DNA of 27,065 bases from Cuspidothrix sp046080565 (GTDB lineage Bacteria; Cyanobacteriota; Cyanobacteriia; Cyanobacteriales; Nostocaceae). Shown here in pieces: positions 7,580 through 14,992 of this stretch. Position 1 is the first letter of the stretch; every line of letters starts with the position of its first letter. Where the stretch lies: the NCBI GenBank assembly GCA_046080565.1, contig JBJTUF010000098.1:1-27065 (forward strand). Direction: 5' to 3'. Below the pieces are notes generated by a model. That model was not told the origin of the DNA. It saw only the letters and a program-made list of their open reading frames with translations, and searched no databases. The position numbers were made by a program, and so were the translations under genes.

Positions 7580-9754
7580 ATGCCAGCATTTTTATTAGAG
7601 GTCGGTACAGAAGAATTACCCGCAGGTTTTTTGAGTGATGCTATTGTACAATGGCGATCGCGCATTCCCCAAAGTCTAGAAACTGAAAGTCTCCAGGACG
7701 CTGTAGTTGAAGTCTATGGAACACCCCGCCGGTTAGCAGTTCTCATTACTGGTTTACCTTCGCAACAACCAGACAGAGAAGAAGAAATTAAAGGGCCACC
7801 CGCACAAGCAGCATTTAAAGATGGACAACCCACTAAAGCCGCCATTGGTTTTGCGAGTAAGCAAGGTGTAGATATTTCCGCTTTAGAAATTCGTCCCACA
7901 GAAAAAGGGGATTTCGTTTTTGTTAACAAACAAATTCCCGGTCGTCCCATCGCCGATATTTTAACCGAACTTGTACCCCAATGGGTCTGGAACTTAGAAG
8001 GCAAGCGGTTAATGCGGTGGGGACATGGTGACGGCAGATTTTCCCGGCCAATTCGGTGGTTAGTCACATTGTTAGATGGTGAAATTTTACCACTACAATT
8101 AGAGAATGGGGCAAAAGTTGTTAAGAGCGATAGCGAAACGCTGCTGCAAGCAGGTCGCACCTCTCGCACCCATAGAGTCTTACACCCCGAACCAGTTAGC
8201 ATTTCCCACGCTACCGAATATGTCAAAACATTGGCTTCCGGTTATGTAAATGTTTCCCCAGAAAACCGAGCCGAAATTATCACAAATCAAGTCAAAGCTG
8301 CTGCCGCAAAATTAGGCGGATATACCCCAATTTACCCCGATTTACTAGCAGAAGTTATCAACTTAGTTGAATATCCTACCGCAGTTATCGGACAATTTGA
8401 AGAAGATTTCCTCAACTTACCAAAAGAAGTAATTACCGAAGTTATGGTAAGTCATCAGCGTTATTTTCCCGTCTTCAAAAATGCTGATTGTCAGGAATTA
8501 TTACCCAACTTTATCACCATTAGTAACGGCGATCCCGCCAAAGCTGATATTATTGCTGTCGGTAATGCCAGAGTAATTCGGGCGCGGTTAGCTGATGGAC
8601 GTTTCTTTTATGAAGCTGATTTAGCCAAACCCTTAGAAACCTGTTTACCCCAATTAGAAAAAGTCACATTCCAAGAAGATTTAGGTTCAGTTCGTGCTAA
8701 AGTTGACAGAATAGTTAGAAATGCCGAAAAAATCACTACTCAATTACAATTAAATTCAGCCCAAACCCATAATATACAAAGAGCAGCATTACTTTGTAAA
8801 GCCGATTTAGTCAGCCAAATGGTTTATGAATTTCCTGAATTACAGGGAATTATGGGCGAAAAATACGCCTTAGCCAATGGCGAAAATCCAGAAGTTGCCA
8901 AAGCAATTTTTGAGCATTATTTACCGAGAAATGCTGATGATATTTTTCCCCAAACCCTCACAGGTCAAATAGTAGGTTTAGCTGATAGATTAGATACCTT
9001 AGTTAGTATCTTTGGTGTAGTTGGTATTCCCACAGGTTCATCCGATCCTTTTGCCTTACGTCGTGCAGCAAATGCTATTGTTAATATTACCTGGTTGGCG
9101 AATTTACAAATTAATTTATCAACCTTGTTAGCAGAGATAACTAGCGACTTTAACGCAACTTTTGGCAAAAATGGTGATTTTGTATTAGTGGAATTGGAGA
9201 AATTTTTCCTGCAACGGATTCGCACCTTATTACAAGATGAAAAACAGATAGATTACGATTTGGTAAATGCAGTTTTGGGAGAAAATGATCCCGAATACAC
9301 AGAACGTGCATTAACGGATTTATTAGATGTCCGCGATCGCGCTCTCTATTTACAACAAATCCGCCAAGATGGTACATTAGATAAAATTTATGAAACTGTC
9401 AACCGTTCCACCAGATTAGCCGCCCAGGGAAATCTAGACTTACAAACACTAGAACCACAATCTTTAATTAACCCCGAACTGTTCCAGAAAAAATCCGAAT
9501 CTGCATTTTATAACGCCTTAGTTGAGTTAGTCCCCCAAACCCAAGCAGCACAGAAAAATCGGGATTATCAACTGTTAGTAACCGCACTAGCAAAAATCGC
9601 CCCCACCGTTAGCACCTTCTTTGATGGTGAAGATAGCGTTTTAGTCATGGACCCAAATCCCGATATTAAGCAAAATCGCTTAAATTTGCTGGGATTATTG
9701 CGAAATCACGCCCGTGTATTAGCGGACTTTGGCGCAATAGTTAAAAATTTGTAG
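7580..9754 (+). CDS. glyS: glycine--tRNA ligase beta subunit
   Basis: A 724-aa protein matching the bacterial GlyRS beta subunit throughout. The N-terminus (PAFLLEVGTEELPAGFL) is the family signature. It continues through HRVLHPEPVSI, the HD-like region VSHQRYFPVF and KADLVSQMVYEFPELQGIMG, and ends in the anticodon-binding DALR-like tail (LLRNHARVLADFGAI). With the alpha subunit (GlyQ, not in this window) it forms the tetramer that charges tRNA-Gly. ATG 7580 gives the canonical N-terminus. Oddity: between KVVKSD (184) and RTSRTHRVLHP (193) there are about 8 residues, SETLLQAG, that I do not expect in the family. Their DNA matches a repeat seen again at 21608, so this looks like an in-frame repeat insertion. 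murD follows 80 bp downstream on the same strand. Confidence 0.97.
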   Translation: MPAFLLEVGTEELPAGFLSDAIVQWRSRIPQSLETESLQDAVVEVYGTPRRLAVLITGLPSQQPDREEEIKGPPAQAAFKDGQPTKAAIGFASKQGVDISALEIRPTEKGDFVFVNKQIPGRPIADILTELVPQWVWNLEGKRLMRWGHGDGRFSRPIRWLVTLLDGEILPLQLENGAKVVKSDSETLLQAGRTSRTHRVLHPEPVSISHATEYVKTLASGYVNVSPENRAEIITNQVKAAAAKLGGYTPIYPDLLAEVINLVEYPTAVIGQFEEDFLNLPKEVITEVMVSHQRYFPVFKNADCQELLPNFITISNGDPAKADIIAVGNARVIRARLADGRFFYEADLAKPLETCLPQLEKVTFQEDLGSVRAKVDRIVRNAEKITTQLQLNSAQTHNIQRAALLCKADLVSQMVYEFPELQGIMGEKYALANGENPEVAKAIFEHYLPRNADDIFPQTLTGQIVGLADRLDTLVSIFGVVGIPTGSSDPFALRRAANAIVNITWLANLQINLSTLLAEITSDFNATFGKNGDFVLVELEKFFLQRIRTLLQDEKQIDYDLVNAVLGENDPEYTERALTDLLDVRDRALYLQQIRQDGTLDKIYETVNRSTRLAAQGNLDLQTLEPQSLINPELFQKKSESAFYNALVELVPQTQAAQKNRDYQLLVTALAKIAPTVSTFFDGEDSVLVMDPNPDIKQNRLNLLGLLRNHARVLADFGAIVKNL
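8129..8152 (+). repeat. small repeat inserted in frame within glyS
   Basis: GATAGCGAAACGCT at 8129-8142 is repeated exactly at 21608-21621 in an intergenic region. Here it continues into GCTGCAAGCAGGT. It adds about eight codons (SETLLQAG) without breaking the frame. The insert boundaries are inferred from the expected KSD-R-S-HRVLHP family pattern. Confidence 0.6.
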
Positions 9755-9834
9755 CATAAAGCAACAAAAAGTGGTGTAATTTTTGCCAATTAACGCTACT
9801 ATAGTGAAGCTTAACCAGGGATGCTACACAGTCT

Positions 9835-11235
9835 ATGCCAGAAGCGTTAATTATTGGATTCGGAAAGTCCGGTGTTGCTGCGGCAAGATTGTTGAAACAG
9901 GAAGGCTGGGAGGTTGAACTTTGTGATAGTAGCACCTCCCCAACCCTCCTCGAACAACAACAACAACTCGCCAGTGAACACATTACCGTCAAATTAGGAA
10001 ACACACCAGAATTCACCAATTCTGATATATCCAAACTAATAGTTGTCAGTCCCGGAGTTCCTTGGGATATTCCCATTTTAGCCAAAGCGCGAGAACTAGG
10101 TATAGAAACTGTCGGCGAAATGGAACTCGCTTGGCGACATTTGCAAGATATCCCTTGGGTAGCAATCACTGGTACAAATGGTAAAACCACCACCACCGCG
10201 TTAACTGCGGCCATTTTCCAAACCGCAGGATTGAACGCCCCCGCCTGTGGTAACATTGGTTATGCTGCTTGTGAAGTAGCAATAGAGGCAAGAGGCAAGA
10301 GGCAAGAGGCAAGAGGGAATACAGAAAAAAATTCCGTTGATTGGATAATTGGTGAACTTAGTAGTTATCAAATCGAATCTTCTGTAACTTTAGCACCTCG
10401 AATTGGGATTTGGACAACCTTCACACCAGATCATTTAGCCCGTCACAAAACATTAGAAAATTACTATAATATCAAAGCCAAATTATTGCATAATTGCCAA
10501 ATTCAAATATTTAATGGTGATGATGTTTATTTGAGCAAATTAGGATTAAATCATTGGCCAAACGCCTATTGGACAAGCGTTAAAGGTGAAAAATTTCTCA
10601 TAGGTGAAAAAGGCTTTTATATAGAAAATGGCTGGGTAATCGAAAAAATCACCGCCACACCCCAAGCCATTGTAGAGGTATCTGCATTGCGAATGGTAGG
10701 AGAACATAACCAGCAAAATCTCCTCATGTCCGTAGCCACCGCCAGATTAGCAGACATAGATATTACTGCAATTTCCCAGGCTGTACGTGAATTCCCAGGT
10801 GTTCCCCACCGCTTAGAACATATCTGCAATTGGGAAGGAATTGATTTTATTAATGATAGCAAAGCCACCAATTACGACGCAGCCGAAGTCGGTTTAGCAT
10901 CTGTGCAAAGCCCCGCCATTTTAATTGCTGGTGGAGAAGCCAAAGCCGGAGATGATACAGCCTGGTTAGCCCAAATTCAAGCCAAAGCCGCCGCCGTCTT
11001 ACTCATAGGCAATGCAGCAACCGCATTTGCCAAACGTCTGCAAGAGGTGGGATATAGCAATTATCACATAGTGGAAACAATGGAAAACGCTGTATCCATG
11101 TCTGCGGAACTAGCGAAAAAATATCAAGCTTCAGTAGTATTACTATCTCCAGCTTGTGCTAGTTTTGACCAATATCCTAACTTTGAAATGCGGGGTGAAG
11201 ACTTTCGGCAATTGTGTCAAAAATATCTAATGTAA
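9835..11235 (+). CDS. murD: UDP-N-acetylmuramoyl-L-alanine--D-glutamate ligase
   Basis: A 466-aa Mur ligase that adds D-glutamate to UDP-MurNAc-L-Ala in peptidoglycan precursor synthesis, in the cytoplasm. The N-terminal Rossmann domain starts IIGFGKSGVAAARLL. The ATP loop is ITGTNGKTTTT (111-121). The central domain has the GELSSYQIES and TPDHLARH motifs. The C-terminal domain has NDSKATNYDA and ends LLSPACASFDQY with NFEMRGEDFRQL, as expected. ATG 9835 gives a start close to the Rossmann glycine loop. Residues 151-161 (EARGKRQEARG) are encoded by nearly five tandem copies of the 7-mer AGAGGCA and lie in a surface loop before DWIIGELSS. They look like a repeat insertion that kept the frame. 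It probably shares a transcription direction, perhaps a transcript, with glyS. Confidence 0.97.
   Translation: MPEALIIGFGKSGVAAARLLKQEGWEVELCDSSTSPTLLEQQQQLASEHITVKLGNTPEFTNSDISKLIVVSPGVPWDIPILAKARELGIETVGEMELAWRHLQDIPWVAITGTNGKTTTTALTAAIFQTAGLNAPACGNIGYAACEVAIEARGKRQEARGNTEKNSVDWIIGELSSYQIESSVTLAPRIGIWTTFTPDHLARHKTLENYYNIKAKLLHNCQIQIFNGDDVYLSKLGLNHWPNAYWTSVKGEKFLIGEKGFYIENGWVIEKITATPQAIVEVSALRMVGEHNQQNLLMSVATARLADIDITAISQAVREFPGVPHRLEHICNWEGIDFINDSKATNYDAAEVGLASVQSPAILIAGGEAKAGDDTAWLAQIQAKAAAVLLIGNAATAFAKRLQEVGYSNYHIVETMENAVSMSAELAKKYQASVVLLSPACASFDQYPNFEMRGEDFRQLCQKYLM
10284..10316 (+). repeat. tandem AGAGGCA heptamer repeat inside murD
   Basis: Four full copies of AGAGGCA (10284-10311) plus a partial fifth (AGAGG) make 33 bp. 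Heptamer arrays of this kind are common between genes in filamentous cyanobacteria; here the array is coding. Because 7 is not a multiple of 3, gain or loss of one unit would shift the murD frame. Confidence 0.85.
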
Positions 11236-11333
11236 GTTGCTATTTAACAAATGTCAGAATCAGGTGGTTATCGAGCGAAGTCGAGATAATATCCACCGAT
11301 TAAAGGATGAACAGGATAGAATTAAATAAAAAT

Positions 11334-11380
11334 AGTCGGTTTTAACCGACTTTAGCTTTGAGAAAGGGAATTTATTCCCT
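11334..11380. repeat. double-hairpin intergenic repeat, possible murD terminator
   Basis: Two adjacent perfect stems occur 98 bp after murD. AGTCGGTTTTAACCGACT (11334-11351) has an 8-bp stem; AGGGAATTTATTCCCT (11365-11380) has a 7-bp stem. A short T-rich run follows the first. The pair resembles known dispersed two-stem repeats of Nostocales and could also end murD transcription. The terminator role is inferred. Confidence 0.55.
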
Positions 11381-11467
11381 GGATAAATCTGGATTAATGA
11401 TAATATTGGCTTTAATATTTGGGTTTTGATTTAAAATAGAATTAGGTCGTTTTATGGATAGATACCT

Positions 11468-11920
11468 ATGATAGAAACACAAAGGACAATATCTTTATAT
11501 GAACAAGATTATTTACTGTGGATTGAAGATACTGTTCATAAATTACAAACTAGGGATATTAAAGGCTTGGATTTTGATAATCTAATTGAGGAGATAGAGA
11601 GTTTGGGGCGATCGCAAAAACACGAACTTGAAAATAGACTAGGAGAACTTTTTGAACATATTCTCAAGCGAACCTATGTAAATATGCCAGAATGTTATCG
11701 CGTTTGGGTAGAATCAATTGATAAACAAAGAGTATCTATCAAGCGATTATTAAAACAAGCGCCCAGTTTAAAGCCTTATTTTAGCCAAGTGTTTGATGAA
11801 GTTTACAAAGATACTCTCAAAATTGTTCGCAGAGGATATCCCCAATGTGAATTTCCTGATACATGGCCATTTAGTTGTGATATTGACGCAATGCTAAATG
11901 TGGACTTTTGGGAAGAATAA
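11468..11920 (+). CDS. DUF29 family protein, tandem copy 1
   Basis: A 150-aa protein with the DUF29 pattern: an N-terminal LYEQDYLLWIEDTVHKLQ segment, then DFDNLIEEIESLGRS, then a helical region (LGELFEHILKR) and a C-terminal GYPQCEFPDTWPF motif. The molecular function of DUF29 is unknown; such genes are numerous in filamentous cyanobacteria, often near mobile DNA. There is no signal peptide or membrane segment. The ATG is followed by MIETQ in both tandem copies, and the identical leader supports this start, although no strong ribosome-binding site is seen. Copy 1 differs from copy 2 mainly in residues 50-115 (for example IKRLLKQAP against LEQLLAESP). A HIP1 site (GCGATCGC) falls in this copy but is missing from the other. 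Confidence 0.85.
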   Translation: MIETQRTISLYEQDYLLWIEDTVHKLQTRDIKGLDFDNLIEEIESLGRSQKHELENRLGELFEHILKRTYVNMPECYRVWVESIDKQRVSIKRLLKQAPSLKPYFSQVFDEVYKDTLKIVRRGYPQCEFPDTWPFSCDIDAMLNVDFWEE

Positions 11921-11976
11921 GAAATTTAATTTCTCAGATGTAAAATAGAATTAGGTCGTTTTATGGATAGATACCT

Positions 11977-12429
11977 ATGATAGAAACACAAACGACAATA
12001 TCTTTATATGAACAAGATTATTTACTGTGGATTGAAGATACTGTTCATAAATTACAAACTAGGGATATTAAAGGCTTGGATTTTGATAATCTAATTGAGG
12101 AGATAGAGAGTTTGGGGCGCTCAGACAAACGTGAACTAGAAAGTAGACTCAGAGAACTTTTAGAGCATATTCTCAAACGTACTTATGTAAATATGCCAGA
12201 ATGTTATCGCGGTTGGGTAGAATCTATTGATAAACAAAGAATTGCTTTAGAACAATTATTAGCAGAATCACCTAGTCTTAAACCCTATTTTACCCAAGTA
12301 TTTGACAAAGCTTACACAAATACTCTCAAAATTGTTCGCAGAGGATATCCCCAATGTGAATTTCCTGATACATGGCCATTTAGTTGTGATATTGACGCAA
12401 TGCTAAATGTGGACTTTTGGGAAGAATAA
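11977..12429 (+). CDS. DUF29 family protein, tandem copy 2
   Basis: A 150-aa paralogue of the preceding gene with the same start and stop context. Residues 1-49 differ only at position 6 (Thr for Arg). Residues 116-150 (from TLKIVRRGY to NVDFWEE) are identical. The central helices carry nearly all the substitutions (RSDKRELESRLRELLEHILKR). Codon-level differences there are both silent and replacement, so the copies are not a very recent simple duplication; the ends may have been homogenised by gene conversion. The role of DUF29 is unknown. The gene is followed by a short TCCTGTAAA repeat cluster and then the Trypco1/caspase pair, on the same strand. Confidence 0.85.
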   Translation: MIETQTTISLYEQDYLLWIEDTVHKLQTRDIKGLDFDNLIEEIESLGRSDKRELESRLRELLEHILKRTYVNMPECYRGWVESIDKQRIALEQLLAESPSLKPYFTQVFDKAYTNTLKIVRRGYPQCEFPDTWPFSCDIDAMLNVDFWEE

Positions 12430-12449
12430 GAAAACTCCACAAAAACTTA

Positions 12450-12490
12450 ATCCTGTAAATCCTTAAATCCTGTAAATCCTGATTCAGACA
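12450..12490 (+). repeat. AATCCTGTAAATCC-type short repeat cluster
   Basis: ATCCTGTAAATCC is repeated about every 20 bp and ends in AATCCTGATTCAGACA (12475-12490), an exact 16-bp match to 7444-7459. It lies between the second DUF29 gene and the Trypco1-like gene and is non-coding. Confidence 0.65.
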
Positions 12491-12536
12491 GTATATTATG
12501 TGCGAAAATACTCAAAGCAGGTGTTGAGGATGTAAC

Positions 12537-12932
12537 ATGACAAACAAAAACTGGCAAGACGAAGAACTATGGATTGTCACCGCAAGTAGTTCTGATAATG
12601 GTTCAAAACAAGGGATGAAAGCCGTTACACCCAATGGTAATCCTTACGGTAGTCCTACTGTTACAGATGAAGAAATAAAAAACAGTCGCATGAACGCGGG
12701 GATGTTAGCAAAGAAAATGTCGGATTTTGTCGGCATAATTAGTGGTGTATTTACCGATGTCCAAAAGCAAATAGCCACTCAAGGAGAAATCCAGCTTGAT
12801 GAAATTACCCTAACCGTAGAAATTAGTAGCGAAGCGGAAATTAAATTACTGGGTACAGGTGGAAAAGCTGCTGGTAAAGGCGCAATTGAGCTAAAATTTA
12901 AGCGTTCATTGCCCCAGACTCCTGTAAATTGA
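12537..12932 (+). CDS. Trypco1-like (CU044_2847 family) small protein, caspase partner
   Basis: A 131-aa protein that I match to the trypsin-co-occurring domain 1 (CU044_2847) family. The C-terminal half shows the pattern GEIQLDEITLTVEISSEAE, then a Gly/Ala-rich turn (GTGGKAAGKGAIELKF), preceded by a helix (AGMLAKKMSDFVGIISGVF). The family is known from predicted bacterial conflict and signalling cassettes, where it sits beside trypsin- or caspase-type peptidase modules; its biochemical role is unsettled. Here its TGA (12930-12932) lies only 8 bp before the ATG of a caspase-like gene, fitting one transcript and a shared complex. The N-terminus (NWQDEELWIVTASSSD) may be the part that contacts a partner (inference). 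There is no signal peptide. The family assignment rests on pattern memory, not a search. Confidence 0.7.
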   Translation: MTNKNWQDEELWIVTASSSDNGSKQGMKAVTPNGNPYGSPTVTDEEIKNSRMNAGMLAKKMSDFVGIISGVFTDVQKQIATQGEIQLDEITLTVEISSEAEIKLLGTGGKAAGKGAIELKFKRSLPQTPVN

Positions 12933-12940
12933 TCGAAGAT

Positions 12941-14929
12941 ATGGCGAAAAATTGCGCTGTTGTTATTGGTGTTAACGAATATGACGAAATTCAGCACCTC
13001 AAGTATGCAAAAACTGATGCAGAACGGGTGCGTAATTATTTTTTACATAATTTAGGTCTACAACCAGAAAATCTATATTTTTTCTCTGATGATTCACCAC
13101 GCAGCAGTCTGGGAAAGAAAACTCAACCAACTTATGGGACACTAAATAGCTTTTTCAATGATCGCTTTGAGAGTCGTTTTTTAGAATCTGGGGATACTCT
13201 CTGGTTTTACTTTAGCGGTCATGGAATTCCCCACGAAGGACGAGATTATTTATTACCCATAGACGGAAATCCTCGCACTGTTCCCAATTTAGCCATCCCC
13301 ATTACCTATATTACCGAACGCTTACGTCGCAGTGGTGCAGATAACATAGTTTTGTTTATTGATGCTTGTCGTAGCACTGGTCAAAAAAGTGCAGGTTTAG
13401 GAATTGGTGAAGAAAAACAGCAAGGTGTCATTACCTTCTATTCCTGTAGTCCCTCTCAGGTTTCCTATGAAATTGAGGAAATTCAACAAGGTGCTTTTAC
13501 TCATGTTTTACTCAATGGGTTGCAAATTCAAGGTGAAAGCAACTGTGCCACCGTTGAACGCCTGTATAACTATTTACGCCATCAAGTTCCCCAATTGACC
13601 ATACAACATAAAAATTATATTCAAACACCCTATGCGGCTATAGAACCCGCTACAAAACTCCATTATATTTTATTGCCTAAATCTGCCACTGACAGAGATA
13701 TTAGCACCCTCAGAGAAGATGCTTTGAGTGCAGAAATTGAAGGAAATTTCAATTTAGCTTTTCAGTTATGGGTGCGTGTGAATGTGGCCGCAGGTGGAAC
13801 AGATATGAAAGCCATTGCAGCTTTTGGGAGATTATCAAATAAGCAATCTCAGCCTCAACCAGAACAGCGTCGAGAAGCAGAAGCACAGGGACAGAAAATA
13901 GCAGCAGCAAAAACCCGTGAATTAACTGTAGATATAGGTCAAGGTTTAACCCTGGAACTGGTACGTATATCAGCAGGTAAATTTACTATGGGAATGCCCC
14001 CAGAAGAACGCCAAATAGCCCTAGAAAAGGCTCTGAGTTATAATGTCAAACGAGAAGACGCTGAACGATGGTTAGACTGGTCTACACCCCAGCATGAGGT
14101 CTATTTGCAAGAGTTTTTAATGGGGAAATATGCCGTCACCAATGCCCAATGGTATGCTGTCATGAAAACTAAGCCATCTGAGCAATATGATCAGAAATTT
14201 CAAGGCGATAAGCAGCCTGTAGTTGGCGTTTCCTGGCACGAAGCAATGGCATTTTGTCAAAAGCTATCTGAACAAACAAAACGGGCTGTGAGATTGCCCA
14301 CAGAGGCAGAATGGGAATATGCCTGTCGTGCTGGTACAACTACAGCCTTTGCTTTTGGCAAGACCATCACAACTGATCAAGTTAACTATAACGGCAATTA
14401 TCCTTATGGTGATGCTCCCAAGGGCAAATATCGAGAATGTACTGTAAATGTGGATAGTTTTACTCCTAACACCTGGGGTTTATATCAAATGCACGGTAAT
14501 GTCTGGGAATGGTGTTTAGATGAATTTCATGATAGCTATAGCGAAAAACCAGCGCATTTAAAAAGCAATGGTAATGAACCTTGGGTAAACAAGAAGAATT
14601 TAATAGCAAACTTGATTAATAAAATTAGTGATAGAGAAGATAATCTCGCTTATGTATGTCGAGGCGGTTCTTGGTACCTCAATGCTGGGGGTTGCCGTTC
14701 GGCTTACCGCATTTCTTACTACGCGCGCGATCTAGACGCTAATCTCGGTTTTCGTGTGGTGTTCGTTTGGGTCTTCCTCGCCAGGACTTTCTTAGCCCTT
14801 TGCTCTTTTGCCCTTTTGCCCTCTGCTCTTTCTTCTTTACCCTTCCCCTCGCCGTTAGGCGATCAAATTTTTTTATCATATACATCACATCTTACAATAC
14901 CTTTGCCATTTTTCCGTAGGTTGGGTTGA
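12941..14929 (+). CDS. caspase-like (C14) peptidase fused to FGE-sulfatase domain
   Basis: A 662-aa fusion from ATG 12941 (a TTG at 12929 is possible but less likely). Residues 4-245 are a caspase/metacaspase domain: CAVVIGVNEY, catalytic His94 in FYFSGHG, catalytic Cys143 in FIDACRS. A low-complexity Gln/Ala linker (about 300-325) leads to an FGE-sulfatase-like domain at 326-607, with LVRISAGKFTMG, RLPTEAEWEYACRAG, MHGNVWEWCLD, CRGGSWYLNAGGCRSAYR and LGFRVV. One Cys is present in CRSAYR but the second Cys of the FGE catalytic pair is not, so this is more likely a binding module than an active formylglycine enzyme. The upstream Trypco1-like gene suggests a conflict or programmed-death type role (inference). 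The last roughly 55 residues (from about 608) read through pyrimidine-rich repeat DNA and end inside a palindromic repeat, so the native stop appears lost. Confidence 0.92.
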   Translation: MAKNCAVVIGVNEYDEIQHLKYAKTDAERVRNYFLHNLGLQPENLYFFSDDSPRSSLGKKTQPTYGTLNSFFNDRFESRFLESGDTLWFYFSGHGIPHEGRDYLLPIDGNPRTVPNLAIPITYITERLRRSGADNIVLFIDACRSTGQKSAGLGIGEEKQQGVITFYSCSPSQVSYEIEEIQQGAFTHVLLNGLQIQGESNCATVERLYNYLRHQVPQLTIQHKNYIQTPYAAIEPATKLHYILLPKSATDRDISTLREDALSAEIEGNFNLAFQLWVRVNVAAGGTDMKAIAAFGRLSNKQSQPQPEQRREAEAQGQKIAAAKTRELTVDIGQGLTLELVRISAGKFTMGMPPEERQIALEKALSYNVKREDAERWLDWSTPQHEVYLQEFLMGKYAVTNAQWYAVMKTKPSEQYDQKFQGDKQPVVGVSWHEAMAFCQKLSEQTKRAVRLPTEAEWEYACRAGTTTAFAFGKTITTDQVNYNGNYPYGDAPKGKYRECTVNVDSFTPNTWGLYQMHGNVWEWCLDEFHDSYSEKPAHLKSNGNEPWVNKKNLIANLINKISDREDNLAYVCRGGSWYLNAGGCRSAYRISYYARDLDANLGFRVVFVWVFLARTFLALCSFALLPSALSSLPFPSPLGDQIFLSYTSHLTIPLPFFRRLG

Positions 14930-14992
14930 ACGAAGTGAAACCCAACGTAAACTCAACATATTTGTTGGGTTTCGTGCCTCAACCCAACCTAC
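14916..14992. repeat. 77-bp palindromic repeat at the junction of two convergent genes
   Basis: The left arm begins GTAGGTTGGGTTGA and the right arm is its inverse, ending TCAACCCAACCTAC. The inner arms (GTGAAACCCAAC and GTTGGGTTTCGTG) also pair, giving a long imperfect hairpin. The arms provide the TGA stops of both flanking convergent genes (14927-14929 on +, 14981-14979 on -). It can also serve as a bidirectional terminator. Confidence 0.88.

Larger units (their letters stand above)
11432..12440 (+). repeat. 509-bp tandem direct duplication
   Basis: The unit beginning TAAAATAGAATTAGGTCG at 11432 begins again at 11941, an offset of 509 bp. It covers the leader and the whole DUF29 gene. Identity is nearly complete over the first 180 bp and the last 130 bp, but the middle (about 11610-11820 against 12119-12329) is clearly diverged. 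Confidence 0.9.

Noticed and set aside
9741..10256. 171-codon minus-strand frame over the start of murD
   Set aside because: It is antisense to conserved MurD motifs and has a Ser/Pro/Val-rich composition typical of a shadow frame.
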